From Prevotella sp. (GTDB taxonomy: Bacteria > Bacteroidota > Bacteroidia > Bacteroidales > Bacteroidaceae), in contig JAJPYN010000013.1 in assembly GCA_021204905.1 (NCBI GenBank), forward strand, positions 76,601 to 140,600: a stretch of DNA of 64,000 bases, read 5' to 3'. Positions 35,500-43,885 of the stretch are shown here, piece by piece; position 1 is the stretch's first letter, and each line of letters starts with the position of its first letter. The notes under the pieces are model-generated. The model saw only the letters and a list, made by a program, of their open reading frames with translations. It was not told where the DNA came from and made no database searches. A program made the position numbers and the translations under genes.

Positions 35500-37113
35500 A
35501 TGGCAAAGTTTGACAAATCGGTACTTCAAAAGTACGGCATTACAGGGACAACGGAAGTTGTGTACAACCCCTCGTACGAAGTGATGTTCGAGGAGGAAAT
35601 GAAGAAGGACCTTACCGGTTACGACAAGGGTCAGGTTTCCGAGCTTGGTGCGGTTAATGTGATGACGGGCGTTTATACCGGCCGCTCGCCCAAAGATAAA
35701 TACATCGTTTACGACGCCACATCGAAGGACACTGTTTGGTGGACGACCGACGAATACAAGAACGACAACAAGAAGATGAGCGAGGAGACATGGGCCGCCG
35801 TAACGAAGTTGGCCAAGGCCGAGCTCTCGAACAAGAAGCTGTACATCGTCGACGGCTACTGCGGCGCCAATGCCGACACGCGCATGGCCGTGCGCTTCAT
35901 CATGGAGGTGGCTTGGCAGGCGCACTTCGTAACGAACATGTTCATTCGCCCGACGGAGAAAGAGCTTGAGACCTTCGAGCCGGACTTCGTGGTTTACAAC
36001 GCGTCGAAGGCGAAGGTTGAGAACTACAAAGAGCTCGGCATCAACTCCGAGACCTGCGTGGCGTTCAACGTGTCGACACGCGAGCAGGTAATCCTCAATA
36101 CGTGGTACGGCGGCGAGATGAAGAAAGGTATGTTCTCTATGATGAACTATTACCTGCCTCTGAAAGGGCTCGCTTCTATGCACTGCTCGGCCAACACCGA
36201 CCTCAACGGCCAGAACACCGCCATCTTCTTCGGACTCTCCGGCACGGGCAAGACCACCCTTTCCACCGACCCGAAGCGCCTCCTGATCGGCGACGACGAG
36301 CACGGCTGGGACGACAACGGCGTGTTCAACTTTGAGGGCGGCTGCTACGCGAAGGTGATCAACCTCGACAAGGAATCCGAGCCCGACATCTACAACGCCA
36401 TCAAGCGCAACGCCCTGTTGGAGAACGTAACCCTCGACAAGGACGGCAAGATCGATTTCACCGACAAGAGCGTAACCGAGAACACGCGCGTGTCGTACCC
36501 CATCGACCACATCACGAACATCGTTAAGCCGATCTCCACGGGTCCGGCAGCAAAGCAGGTAATCTTCCTCTCCGCTGACGCCTTCGGCGTATTGCCGCCG
36601 GTATCCATCCTGACGCCCGAGCAGACCAAGTATTACTTCCTCTCCGGCTTCACCGCAAAACTCGCGGGCACGGAGCGCGGCATCACCGAGCCGACACCGA
36701 CCTTCTCCGCTTGCTTCGGACAGGCGTTCCTCGAGCTGCACCCGACGAAATACGCTGAGGAGCTTGTGAAGAAAATGGAGGCTAACGGCGCAAAGGCATA
36801 CCTCGTAAATACCGGTTGGAACGGCACCGGCAAGCGCATCTCTATCAAAGACACGCGCGGCATCATCGACGCCATCCTCGACGGTTCGATTAACACCGCC
36901 CCGACGAAGAAGATCCCGTATTTCGACTTCGAAGTGCCCACCGCGCTGCCCGGCGTCGACCCGGCCATCCTCGACCCGCGCGACACCTACGCCGACGCTT
37001 CCGTTTGGGACGAGAAGGCGAAGGACCTTGCAGGACGCTTCATCAAAAACTTTGCGAAATACACCACCAACGATGCCGGTAAGGCGCTCGTGGCGGCAGG
37101 TCCGAAGCTCTAA
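35500..37113 (+). CDS. pckA: Phosphoenolpyruvate carboxykinase (ATP)
   Basis: Interconverts oxaloacetate + ATP and PEP + CO2 + ADP; in Bacteroidota it usually runs toward oxaloacetate during succinate fermentation. The 537-residue enzyme has the kinase-specific P-loop [11 protein letters not shown] (G248-K251-T252), the metal-binding segment [25 protein letters not shown], and [25 protein letters not shown]. It is monocistronic, with its own promoter and a terminator shared with the convergent glnN. The neighbouring oadGAB acts on the same metabolite. Confidence 0.98.
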   Translation: MAKFDKSVLQKYGITGTTEVVYNPSYEVMFEEEMKKDLTGYDKGQVSELGAVNVMTGVYTGRSPKDKYIVYDATSKDTVWWTTDEYKNDNKKMSEETWAAVTKLAKAELSNKKLYIVDGYCGANADTRMAVRFIMEVAWQAHFVTNMFIRPTEKELETFEPDFVVYNASKAKVENYKELGINSETCVAFNVSTREQVILNTWYGGEMKKGMFSMMNYYLPLKGLASMHCSANTDLNGQNTAIFFGLSGTGKTTLSTDPKRLLIGDDEHGWDDNGVFNFEGGCYAKVINLDKESEPDIYNAIKRNALLENVTLDKDGKIDFTDKSVTENTRVSYPIDHITNIVKPISTGPAAKQVIFLSADAFGVLPPVSILTPEQTKYYFLSGFTAKLAGTERGITEPTPTFSACFGQAFLELHPTKYAEELVKKMEANGAKAYLVNTGWNGTGKRISIKDTRGIIDAILDGSINTAPTKKIPYFDFEVPTALPGVDPAILDPRDTYADASVWDEKAKDLAGRFIKNFAKYTTNDAGKALVAAGPKL

Positions 37114-37138
37114 ACGTTAAATAAAAGTTACAACAATT

Positions 37139-37180
37139 GAAAGAAGGGGCACCGTTTTTGCGATGTCCCTCCTTTCTTTC
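37139..37180 (+). terminator. Imperfect terminator between pckA and glnN
   Basis: A purine-rich arm (from 37139, GAAAGAAGGGG) faces a pyrimidine-rich arm (to 37180, CCCTCCTTTCTTTC), with bulges. It lies between two convergent genes. The pyrimidine arm itself would supply the U-rich tail on the plus strand. Confidence 0.5.
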
Positions 37181-37214
37181 TTTGCCGTTTGCCCGGCCTT
37201 AACCTGATTTTGCT

Positions 37215-39404
37215 TTACCTCATGAACAGCAGTTCGCGGTATTTCGGCAGGGTCCACATCTCGTCGGAGACAATGAGTTCGAGCTTGTCGATGTCGTAGC
37301 GTATCTCGTCGAGCTTGGGTTCGACCGTGTCGTGGTAGGCGATGGCCTTCTCGCGCTCGTCTTCGATCTTGTTCGCCACCTTGCGCGCCTCGACAAGGTT
37401 TTGCACGCCGCACTCGATGCGCTGTATGCGTTCGGCAATCTCGCGGATGATGCTCATGTTGCTTGCCGAGAGTTTCTTACCCTCTTCTTCGCCGTAGATC
37501 TTCATCATGTTTTCCACGTTGCAAGCCAGTTGCGACTGGTACTTTGTGCAGACGGGGATGATGTGGTTCATGGTGATGTCGCCGAAGACGCGGGCCTCGA
37601 TCTGCACTTTCTTCGTGTAGGTCTCCCACTTGATTTCGTTGCGGGCCTCGAGCTCTTTTTTCGAGAACACATTCATTTTTTCGAACATCTTCACGCTGGC
37701 GTCGTCGAGGTAGCGGTCGAGGATGATGGGGCAGGAGCGCTCGGTGTCCAGTCCGCGCCTCTCGGCCTCTGCCACCCATTCGTCGGAATAGCCGTTGCCG
37801 TCGAAGCGTATCGGCGCGCAGGTTTTGATGTCCTCTTTGAGGATGGTTACGATGGCGGCGGTTTGGTCTTTGCCGCTTGCAATTAATGCGTCGACGCGGG
37901 TCTTGAAATCGGTTAATGCCTCTGCCACGGCGGTGTTTAAAGCAATCATTGCCGAGGCGCAGTTGGCCTCGCTGCCCACGGCGCGGAACTCGAAGCGGTT
38001 GCCGGTGAAGGCGAACGGCGACGTGCGGTTGCGGTCGGTGTTGTCAATCATCAGCTCCGGGATTTCGGGTATGCCGAGTTTCATCCCTTGTTTGCCCACG
38101 AGGTTGAACGGGTCGTCGGTGTCGCTCTTGACGATATGGTCGAGCAGCTCGCTCACCTGCGTGCCGAGGAACGACGAGATGATGGCCGGGGGCGCCTCGT
38201 TCGCGCCGAGACGATGGGCGTTGGTGGCGCTCATGATGGAGGCTTTGATCAGTCCGTTGTGGCGGTAGAGACCCATAAGCGTCTCAACGATGAACGTTAC
38301 GAAGCGCAGGTTCTCCTCGGGCGTCTTGCCGGGCGCGTGAAGCAGCACGCCGGTGTCGGTCGAGAGGCTCCAGTTGTTGTGCTTGCCCGAGCCGTTGATG
38401 CCGTCGAAGGGTTTCTCGTGGAGCAATACCCTGAACCCGTGCTTGCGCGCCACTTTCTTCATAAGCGACATAAGCAGCATGTTATGGTCCACGGCGAGGT
38501 TCGTCTCCTCGTAGATAGGCGCAATCTCGAACTGGTTCGGCGCCACCTCGTTATGGCGCGTCTTGCACGGTATGGCCAGCTCGAGCGCCTGAATCTCAAG
38601 GTCTTTCATAAAGGCGAGCACGCGGTCGGGGATGATGCCGAAATAATGGTCGTCCATCTGCTGGTTCTTCGCCGCCTCGTGTCCCATAAGCGTGCGGCCG
38701 GTGAGAAGGAGGTCGGGCCGCGCCGAGTAGAGCCCTTCGTCAACGAGGAAATATTCCTGTTCCCAACCGAGGTTGCTCGTTACCTTTTTCACGTCGGGGT
38801 AGAAATAATGGCAGACATCCGTCGCGGCGACATTTACCGCGTGGAGGGCGCGGAGCAACGGGGCTTTATAGTCGAGCGCCTCGCCCGTGTAAGAAATAAA
38901 GACTGTCGGGATGCAAAGGGTGTCGTCGGAGATGAACACCGGCGATGTGGGATCCCATGCGGAGTAGCCGCGCGCCTCGAAGGTGTTGCGTATGCCGCCG
39001 CTGGGGAACGAGCTGGCGTCCGGCTCCTGCTGCACGAGCAGTTTTCCCGAGAACTCCTCAATCATGCCGCCCTTGCCGTCGTGCTCGATGAAGGCGTCGT
39101 GCTTCTCGGCCGTACCCTCGGTGAGCGGCTGGAACCAGTGGGTGTAATGTGTTACGCCGTTCTCGTCGGCCCACTGCTTGATACCTTTCGCCACAGTGTC
39201 GGCGATGGAGCGGTCCAGAGGTGCGCCGTTGTCAATGACGTCGATCAGCTTCTCGTACACGTCCGCGGGCAGATACTTGTACATCTTAGTCCGGTTGAAG
39301 ACGTATTTGCCAAAGTATTCCGAAGGCCTTTCGATAGGCGAAATCACATCCACGGCCTTCTTTTTCGCTGCTTCTTCCACAGCATGAAACCTTAAACTTG
39401 TCAT
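37215..39404 (-). CDS. glnN: Glutamine synthetase type III
   Basis: Makes glutamine from glutamate, ammonium and ATP. At 729 residues it is the large GSIII form typical of Bacteroidota. The N-terminal GSIII domain begins after a short leader (FGKYVFNRTKMYKYLP). Catalytic segments include YTHWFQPLT, NQFEIAPIYEETNLAVDHN, LLHEKPFDGINGSGKHNNWSL and NRTSPFAFTGNRFEFRAVGS, which hold metal and ATP ligands. It is downstream of dapF and dapL in the same direction (53-bp gap, no promoter box seen), so the three may be one operon, divergent from glnK-amtB. Confidence 0.97.
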   Translation of the reverse strand: MTSLRFHAVEEAAKKKAVDVISPIERPSEYFGKYVFNRTKMYKYLPADVYEKLIDVIDNGAPLDRSIADTVAKGIKQWADENGVTHYTHWFQPLTEGTAEKHDAFIEHDGKGGMIEEFSGKLLVQQEPDASSFPSGGIRNTFEARGYSAWDPTSPVFISDDTLCIPTVFISYTGEALDYKAPLLRALHAVNVAATDVCHYFYPDVKKVTSNLGWEQEYFLVDEGLYSARPDLLLTGRTLMGHEAAKNQQMDDHYFGIIPDRVLAFMKDLEIQALELAIPCKTRHNEVAPNQFEIAPIYEETNLAVDHNMLLMSLMKKVARKHGFRVLLHEKPFDGINGSGKHNNWSLSTDTGVLLHAPGKTPEENLRFVTFIVETLMGLYRHNGLIKASIMSATNAHRLGANEAPPAIISSFLGTQVSELLDHIVKSDTDDPFNLVGKQGMKLGIPEIPELMIDNTDRNRTSPFAFTGNRFEFRAVGSEANCASAMIALNTAVAEALTDFKTRVDALIASGKDQTAAIVTILKEDIKTCAPIRFDGNGYSDEWVAEAERRGLDTERSCPIILDRYLDDASVKMFEKMNVFSKKELEARNEIKWETYTKKVQIEARVFGDITMNHIIPVCTKYQSQLACNVENMMKIYGEEEGKKLSASNMSIIREIAERIQRIECGVQNLVEARKVANKIEDEREKAIAYHDTVEPKLDEIRYDIDKLELIVSDEMWTLPKYRELLFMR

Positions 39405-39457
39405 CTTTTCTTTACCTTTAAAACACTTAATTGAAACAATAATTATCTCTCTTTTGG

Positions 39458-40693
39458 TTATCCTTTAATCCATTTGCTGATGCGCTCCATCGCCGCTGCG
39501 CAGTCCTCGTGGTTGCCGAAGGCTGTCAGGCGGACATACCCCTCGCCGCTCGGACCGAAGCCCACGCCGGGGGTGCACACCACCTGCGCGCCGTAGAGCA
39601 TGCGGTCGAAGAACTTCCAGCTGTCCGTGCCGTCGGGCGTCTTAACCCACAGGTAGGGCGCGTTCTCGCCGCCGTAAACGGTCAGCCCGAGCGAGGTGAG
39701 CGTGGAGCGCATCATCTTTGCGTTCTGCATATAATAATTTATTGTGGCCTTAATTTGCTCCTTACCCTCGGGGCTGTAAACGGCCTCGGCGCCGCGCTGG
39801 CTGATGTAACTCGTGCCGTTGAACTTGGTGCACTGGCGGCGGTCCCACAAGGGGTTCAGGGGATAACGCTCGTCGCTGCCCACGCACGCCGCCGTGAGTT
39901 CTTTCGGCACGACGGTGTAGCCGCAGCGCACGCCTGTGAACCCCGCCGTTTTGGAGAAGCTGCGGAACTCGATGGCCACCTTTTTCGCGCCGCGAATCTC
40001 ATAGATCGAATGGGGTATATCGTCGTTTTGGATATAAGCCTCGTAAGCCGCGTCGTAGAGGATGAGCGTATCGTTTTTCAGGGCGTAGTTGACCCATTTC
40101 TTAAGCTCCCCGCGCGTGATGACCGTGCCCGTGGGGTTGTTCGGGTAGCACAGGTAGATGATGTCGACGCGGCGGTCGGGGATCTCCGGCACGAAATTGT
40201 TCGCCGCCGTGCATGGCATGTATGTTACGTTCGTCCATTTGCCGTTGTCGAGGTTGCCGGCGCGCCCGCACATCACGTTCGAGTCAATGTAAACAGGGTA
40301 AATGGGGTCGGTAAGGCCCACGCTGTTGTCCCACCTGACAAGCTCGCCGATGTTGCCCGTGTCGCTCTTCGCCCCGTCGCTAATGAACACCTCGCCCGCG
40401 TCGATGTTTATCCCGCGCGCGTGATAATCGTTCTTCACTATTGCCTCGCGCAGGAAGGCGTACCCCTCCTCCGGACCGTAACCGCGGAAGGTCTCCGCCG
40501 CCGCCATGTCCTCCACGGCCTTGTGCATCGCCTCGATCACCGCCGGACACAAGGGGCGCGTAACATCGCCGATGCCCAAGCTGATGACGTCGGCGCCGGG
40601 GTTGGACACCTTGAAAGCGTTCACTTTTTTCTTTATGTCGGCGAAAAGATAGTTTTTCGACAGTTTCAGGAAATGTTCGTTGATGAGTGCCAT
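39458..40693 (-). CDS. dapL: LL-diaminopimelate aminotransferase
   Basis: Converts tetrahydrodipicolinate directly to LL-diaminopimelate using glutamate, in lysine and peptidoglycan synthesis. A 411-residue class I/II PLP enzyme: [12 protein letters not shown] near 37, YPNNPTGT near 183, and [10 protein letters not shown] with PLP lysine K248. The GIGDVT start region and [17 protein letters not shown] segment are typical of DapL. It follows dapF after 41 bp and is followed by glnN. Confidence 0.96.
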   Translation of the reverse strand: MALINEHFLKLSKNYLFADIKKKVNAFKVSNPGADVISLGIGDVTRPLCPAVIEAMHKAVEDMAAAETFRGYGPEEGYAFLREAIVKNDYHARGINIDAGEVFISDGAKSDTGNIGELVRWDNSVGLTDPIYPVYIDSNVMCGRAGNLDNGKWTNVTYMPCTAANNFVPEIPDRRVDIIYLCYPNNPTGTVITRGELKKWVNYALKNDTLILYDAAYEAYIQNDDIPHSIYEIRGAKKVAIEFRSFSKTAGFTGVRCGYTVVPKELTAACVGSDERYPLNPLWDRRQCTKFNGTSYISQRGAEAVYSPEGKEQIKATINYYMQNAKMMRSTLTSLGLTVYGGENAPYLWVKTPDGTDSWKFFDRMLYGAQVVCTPGVGFGPSGEGYVRLTAFGNHEDCAAAMERISKWIKG

Positions 40694-40734
40694 AAATTGC
40701 GGTTTGTGCTTGGTTTATGTTGTCAGTAATGCTT

Positions 40735-41583
40735 CTAAATCAGTATCTCGCCGTCGAAAACATCCTCAGCTCCGCCGGTCATGAAGACGTGGCCGGAAGC
40801 TTCATCCCAGTCGATACACAGCTCGCCGCCGTCCATAACAATCGTGTTCGCCCGTCCGCTGCGACCGGTATGGGTTGCCGCCGCCGATGTCGCGCAGGCG
40901 CCCGTGCCGCAAGCAAGGGTTATGCCGCTGCCGCGCTCCCACACCCTGCAACGGATAGCGCCGCTTGGCAGGACGCACGCAAACTCGATGTTGCACCTGT
41001 CGGGAAAGACCTTGTCGCGCTCCATCACGCTGCCGTAGCGGGCGATGTCGATGCTGTCGATGTCGTCGACGAAGCAAACGAAATGCGGGTTGCCCATCGA
41101 GACGAACGTGCCGGGAAACGCCCTGCCTTGCGCCGTCAGCCTGCTGCCCGCGGCGATAAACGCTTGTTCGTCGAACTGCGAAGGAACACTGAACGCCGGA
41201 GCAAGCATGTCGACGGTTACCGACTTCACTCGTCCCTCCTCTACCGCCAATTTCAATATCTTTATCCCGGACTTTGTCTCGAGCCTGACCGATGTTTTAG
41301 CTGTAAAGCGCCTCTCGTAAAGGTATTTCCCCACGCAGCGCGAGGCATTGCCGCACATCATCGCTTCCGAACCGTCGGCGTTGAAGATGCGCATGGAGAA
41401 GTCGGCCGCGGCGGGGTCCGATGGCGCACCGATGAGCACGAGGCCGTCGCTGCCGATGCCGAAATGGGGGCGGCTGACTCTCCGCGCGAGCCCCTCCGCG
41501 TCGGCCACGGCGTACTGCATGGTGTTGACGTAGACATAGTCGTTGCCCGCGCCGTGCATCTTTGTGAAACGTATTTTCTCCAT
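40735..41583 (-). CDS. dapF: Diaminopimelate epimerase
   Basis: Turns LL- into meso-diaminopimelate for lysine and cell-wall synthesis. The 282-residue protein opens with [13 protein letters not shown] and has both catalytic cysteines: C77 in MCGNASRC and the second in [10 protein letters not shown]. The substrate comes from dapL, the next gene. A -7 box lies about 70 nt upstream of the ATG at 41583. Confidence 0.97.
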   Translation of the reverse strand: MEKIRFTKMHGAGNDYVYVNTMQYAVADAEGLARRVSRPHFGIGSDGLVLIGAPSDPAAADFSMRIFNADGSEAMMCGNASRCVGKYLYERRFTAKTSVRLETKSGIKILKLAVEEGRVKSVTVDMLAPAFSVPSQFDEQAFIAAGSRLTAQGRAFPGTFVSMGNPHFVCFVDDIDSIDIARYGSVMERDKVFPDRCNIEFACVLPSGAIRCRVWERGSGITLACGTGACATSAAATHTGRSGRANTIVMDGGELCIDWDEASGHVFMTGGAEDVFDGEILI

Positions 41584-41650
41584 TGCTGTTCTCCGCGTTT
41601 TTATCCTGAAAAATTCCGGCCCTTTGCAGCCTGCGGCCTTGTTTCGGGGG

Positions 41651-41658
41651 CAAAATTA
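41651..41658 (-). promoter_or_regulatory. -7 box of dapF-dapL(-glnN)
   Basis: Minus-strand TAATTTTG. The base group 21 nt upstream is GTTG, a partial match to TTTG. Transcription would start near 41645 and run toward dapF. Confidence 0.5.
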
Positions 41659-41717
41659 CACAAATTCCAATATATCCGCCAACGACGTAGCAAAAATCTT
41701 GTTAAAAAGTTAGATTT

Positions 41718-41858
41718 CTTACAAATTGCTACATTTTCAAGCGAAATGCTTTCAATATGTAACCAAAACCAATGCGAAAGCTATCAATTTGTAAGCATAA
41801 CGCAGAAATAATAAATAAAAAGTAAGGAAAACTGGCAAAAAGCTGACATTATGCTTAC
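41718..41858. promoter_or_regulatory. Three-arm inverted repeats in the nitrogen control region
   Basis: The 373-bp gap between dapF (ends 41583) and glnK (starts 41957) holds no gene. Arm 1 CTTACAAATTG (41718-41728) is the exact reverse complement of CAATTTGTAAG (41785-41795). The second arm continues as GTAAGCATAA (41791-41800), the exact reverse complement of arm 3 TTATGCTTAC (41849-41858). Arm 2 can therefore pair with either neighbour but not both. Arm 3 overlaps the glnK -7 box. CTTAC/GTAAG half-sites occur at 41718, 41791, 41822 and 41854. An inner 6-bp stem (GCTTTC 41748, GAAAGC 41776) lies inside the first pair. Operator sites for a dimeric regulator or a structured RNA are both possible. 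Confidence 0.6.
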
Positions 41859-41863
41859 TTTTG
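41856..41863 (+). promoter_or_regulatory. -7 box of glnK-amtB
   Basis: TACTTTTG followed by CAGCCG. The expected -33 site reads ACTGG, with no TTTG, so the promoter may need an activator. Arm 3 of the inverted repeats covers its first bases. Confidence 0.6.
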
Positions 41864-41956
41864 CAGCCGAAAAGTTAGCAAACTGTCAGTTTCGAGTGCA
41901 ATTACTTCGCACTAATATTATAAGAGGTAGAAAGGTTTAATTAAAACGTATTTGAG

Positions 41957-42313
41957 ATGAAAAAGATTGAAGCGATCATCCGCAAAACGAAATTCGAGGA
42001 TGTCAAGGACGCCCTGCTCGAGGCCGGCATCGAGTGGTTCTCCTACTACGAGGTGCGCGGCGAGGGCAAGATGCGGCAGGCGCGCATTTACAGGGGCGTG
42101 ATGTACGACACGAGCTGCATCGAGCGCATGCTGTTGAACATCGTCGTGCGCGACAAGAACGTGGAGAAGACCCTTGCTGCCGTGCAGAAGGCGGCGCGCA
42201 CGGGCGAGATCGGCGACGGCCGCATCTTCGTCATCCCTGTGGAGAACACCATTCGCATCCGCACGGGCGAGAGCGGCGACATTGCCCTTTACAACGCCGA
42301 GCAGGCCGAATGA
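41957..42313 (+). CDS. glnK: P-II nitrogen regulatory protein
   Basis: A 118-residue P-II signal protein that binds ATP/ADP and 2-oxoglutarate and controls ammonium uptake. The N-terminus MKKIEAIIRKTKFEDVKDALLEAGI is typical. The T-loop region reads KMRQARIYRGVMYDT; Y50 matches the uridylylated Tyr51 of E. coli, although no uridylyltransferase gene is in view. The C-terminal GDGRIFVIPVENTIRIRTGE forms the nucleotide-binding B and C loops. Linkage to amtB (60 bp downstream) favours a GlnK-type role of blocking AmtB. Confidence 0.94.
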   Translation: MKKIEAIIRKTKFEDVKDALLEAGIEWFSYYEVRGEGKMRQARIYRGVMYDTSCIERMLLNIVVRDKNVEKTLAAVQKAARTGEIGDGRIFVIPVENTIRIRTGESGDIALYNAEQAE

Positions 42314-42373
42314 GGTTCGGTTTGTTTTAAAAAACACAGTCAATTCTCAAGTTTGATTTAAGATTTTCAGGTT

Positions 42374-43639
42374 ATGAACACACAAGAAATAGGGTTGTCT
42401 TTGGACACCGTCTGGATGTTGCTGGCCGCGATGCTCGTGTTCTTCATGCAACCCGGCTTTGCCCTGTGCGAGGCGGGTTTCACGCGCAGTAAGAACACTG
42501 CCAACATCCTCTTTAAGAATTTTGTTGACTTTATGTTCGGCTCGCTGCTGTTCTGGTTTGTAGGCTTCGGTTTCATGTTCGGCAGCGGCGGGCAAGGCTT
42601 CATCGGCATGCCCAACTTCGGCGGGCTGAACTTCTATTCCGCCTCGTCGACGCTGCCCGTGGAGGGGTTCCTCATCTTCGAAACGGTGTTCTGCGCCACC
42701 AGCGCCACCATTGTTTCCGGAGCGATGGCCGAGCGGACGAAGTTCTCGATGTACTGCGTTTACAGCATCTTCATCTCGCTCATCATCTACCCCGTTTCCG
42801 GCCACTGGACATGGGGCGGCGGATGGCTCTGCAACGACGAGGCGTCGGGCTTTATGATGCGCACGTTCGGCGCGGTGTTCCACGATTTCGCGGGCAGCGC
42901 GGTGGTACATTCCGTCGGCGGCATACTGGCTTTCGTCGGGGCAATAGCGCTCGGGCCGCGCATCGGGAAATACGGCAAGGACGGCAAGAGCCGCGCTATT
43001 CCCGGCCATAACCTTCTCGTGGCGGCATTAGGCGTGTTCGTGCTGTGGTTCGGCTGGTTCGGCTTCAACCCCGGCTCGCAGCTCGCAGCAAGCGGCGCGG
43101 TGAACCGCACGGCCATCTCGCACGTCTTTCTCACCACAAACCTTGCCGCTGTCACGGGCGGCGTTGCGACGATGTTCGTAACGTGGATGAAATACGGCAA
43201 ACCGTCGTTCTCGCTAATGCTAAACGGCGTGCTGGCGGGGCTCGTGGGCATCACCGCCGGCTGCGATATGGTGTCCCCGGCAGGCGCGGTCGTCATCGGT
43301 CTCGTCTGCGGCGTCGTCCTGCCGTTCTCGATTGAATTCATCGACCAAAAACTGCATGTCGACGACCCCGTCGGCGCAAGCTCCGTACACGGCGTGTGCG
43401 GCATAATCGGCACGCTGATGACCGGCCTGCTGTCGCTCGACGAAGGGCTGTTTTACGGCCACGGCGCGGGCTTCCTCGGGGCGCAGGCGCTCGGCATAAT
43501 CTGCATCGACCTGTGGGCTGCGGCTGCCGGTTGCGTGCTGTTCTTCGGGATAAAAAAGATAAAAGGGCTGCGTGTCGACAGGCGCATCGAGGAGGAAGGC
43601 CTCGACATCTACGAACACGGCGAGAGCTGCTATAATTGA
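42374..43639 (+). CDS. amtB: Ammonium transporter
   Basis: A 421-residue Amt/Mep/Rh channel with eleven predicted membrane helices. Signature pieces are FALCEAGFTRSKN near 29-41, AMAERTKFSMYC, and the two pore histidines: one in FHDFAGSAVVHSVGG and one in SSVHGVCGIIGTLMTG. No cleaved leader is apparent, unlike E. coli AmtB. Co-transcribed with glnK, whose product should plug it when nitrogen is plentiful. Confidence 0.96.
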   Translation: MNTQEIGLSLDTVWMLLAAMLVFFMQPGFALCEAGFTRSKNTANILFKNFVDFMFGSLLFWFVGFGFMFGSGGQGFIGMPNFGGLNFYSASSTLPVEGFLIFETVFCATSATIVSGAMAERTKFSMYCVYSIFISLIIYPVSGHWTWGGGWLCNDEASGFMMRTFGAVFHDFAGSAVVHSVGGILAFVGAIALGPRIGKYGKDGKSRAIPGHNLLVAALGVFVLWFGWFGFNPGSQLAASGAVNRTAISHVFLTTNLAAVTGGVATMFVTWMKYGKPSFSLMLNGVLAGLVGITAGCDMVSPAGAVVIGLVCGVVLPFSIEFIDQKLHVDDPVGASSVHGVCGIIGTLMTGLLSLDEGLFYGHGAGFLGAQALGIICIDLWAAAAGCVLFFGIKKIKGLRVDRRIEEEGLDIYEHGESCYN

Positions 43640-43869
43640 GGGTTTAGAAAAATTTTTTAACTGTTTTCACGAAGAATAGGCCGGATAATCATTACCGGAA
43701 AACACACCCTGCCGCCAGCGGAGCAACGCGCCACCCACGCCCTTCGCCGGCGGCATTTGCGTCTTTTCGCGCGGCATGGTTAAGGCTTGTTGCAAGCGAC
43801 ATTTCGTCAGCAAAAAGCCTCTTTTGCAAATAAAATGTCAATTTTTCGCGCGTTTCAGTTGATTATTGC

Positions 43870-43877
43870 TACTTTTG
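43870..43877 (+). promoter_or_regulatory. -7 box of asnB, very close to the start codon
   Basis: TACTTTTG followed by CAGCCGTT and the ATG at 43886. Only eight bases separate the box from the start codon, so the transcript should have almost no leader. The -33 region (TTTC at 43844) is a weak match. Confidence 0.6.
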
Positions 43878-43885
43878 CAGCCGTT

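Noticed and set aside
41833..41848. Sigma-54 (-24/-12) promoter before glnK
   Set aside because: TGGCA is present at 41833, but no GC lies at the required distance; the TAnnTTTG box explains the promoter better.
43676..43720. Near-palindrome CCGGATAATCATTACCGG as asnB operator
   Set aside because: It is imperfect around its centre and stands over 150 bp from the promoter; no second copy was seen.
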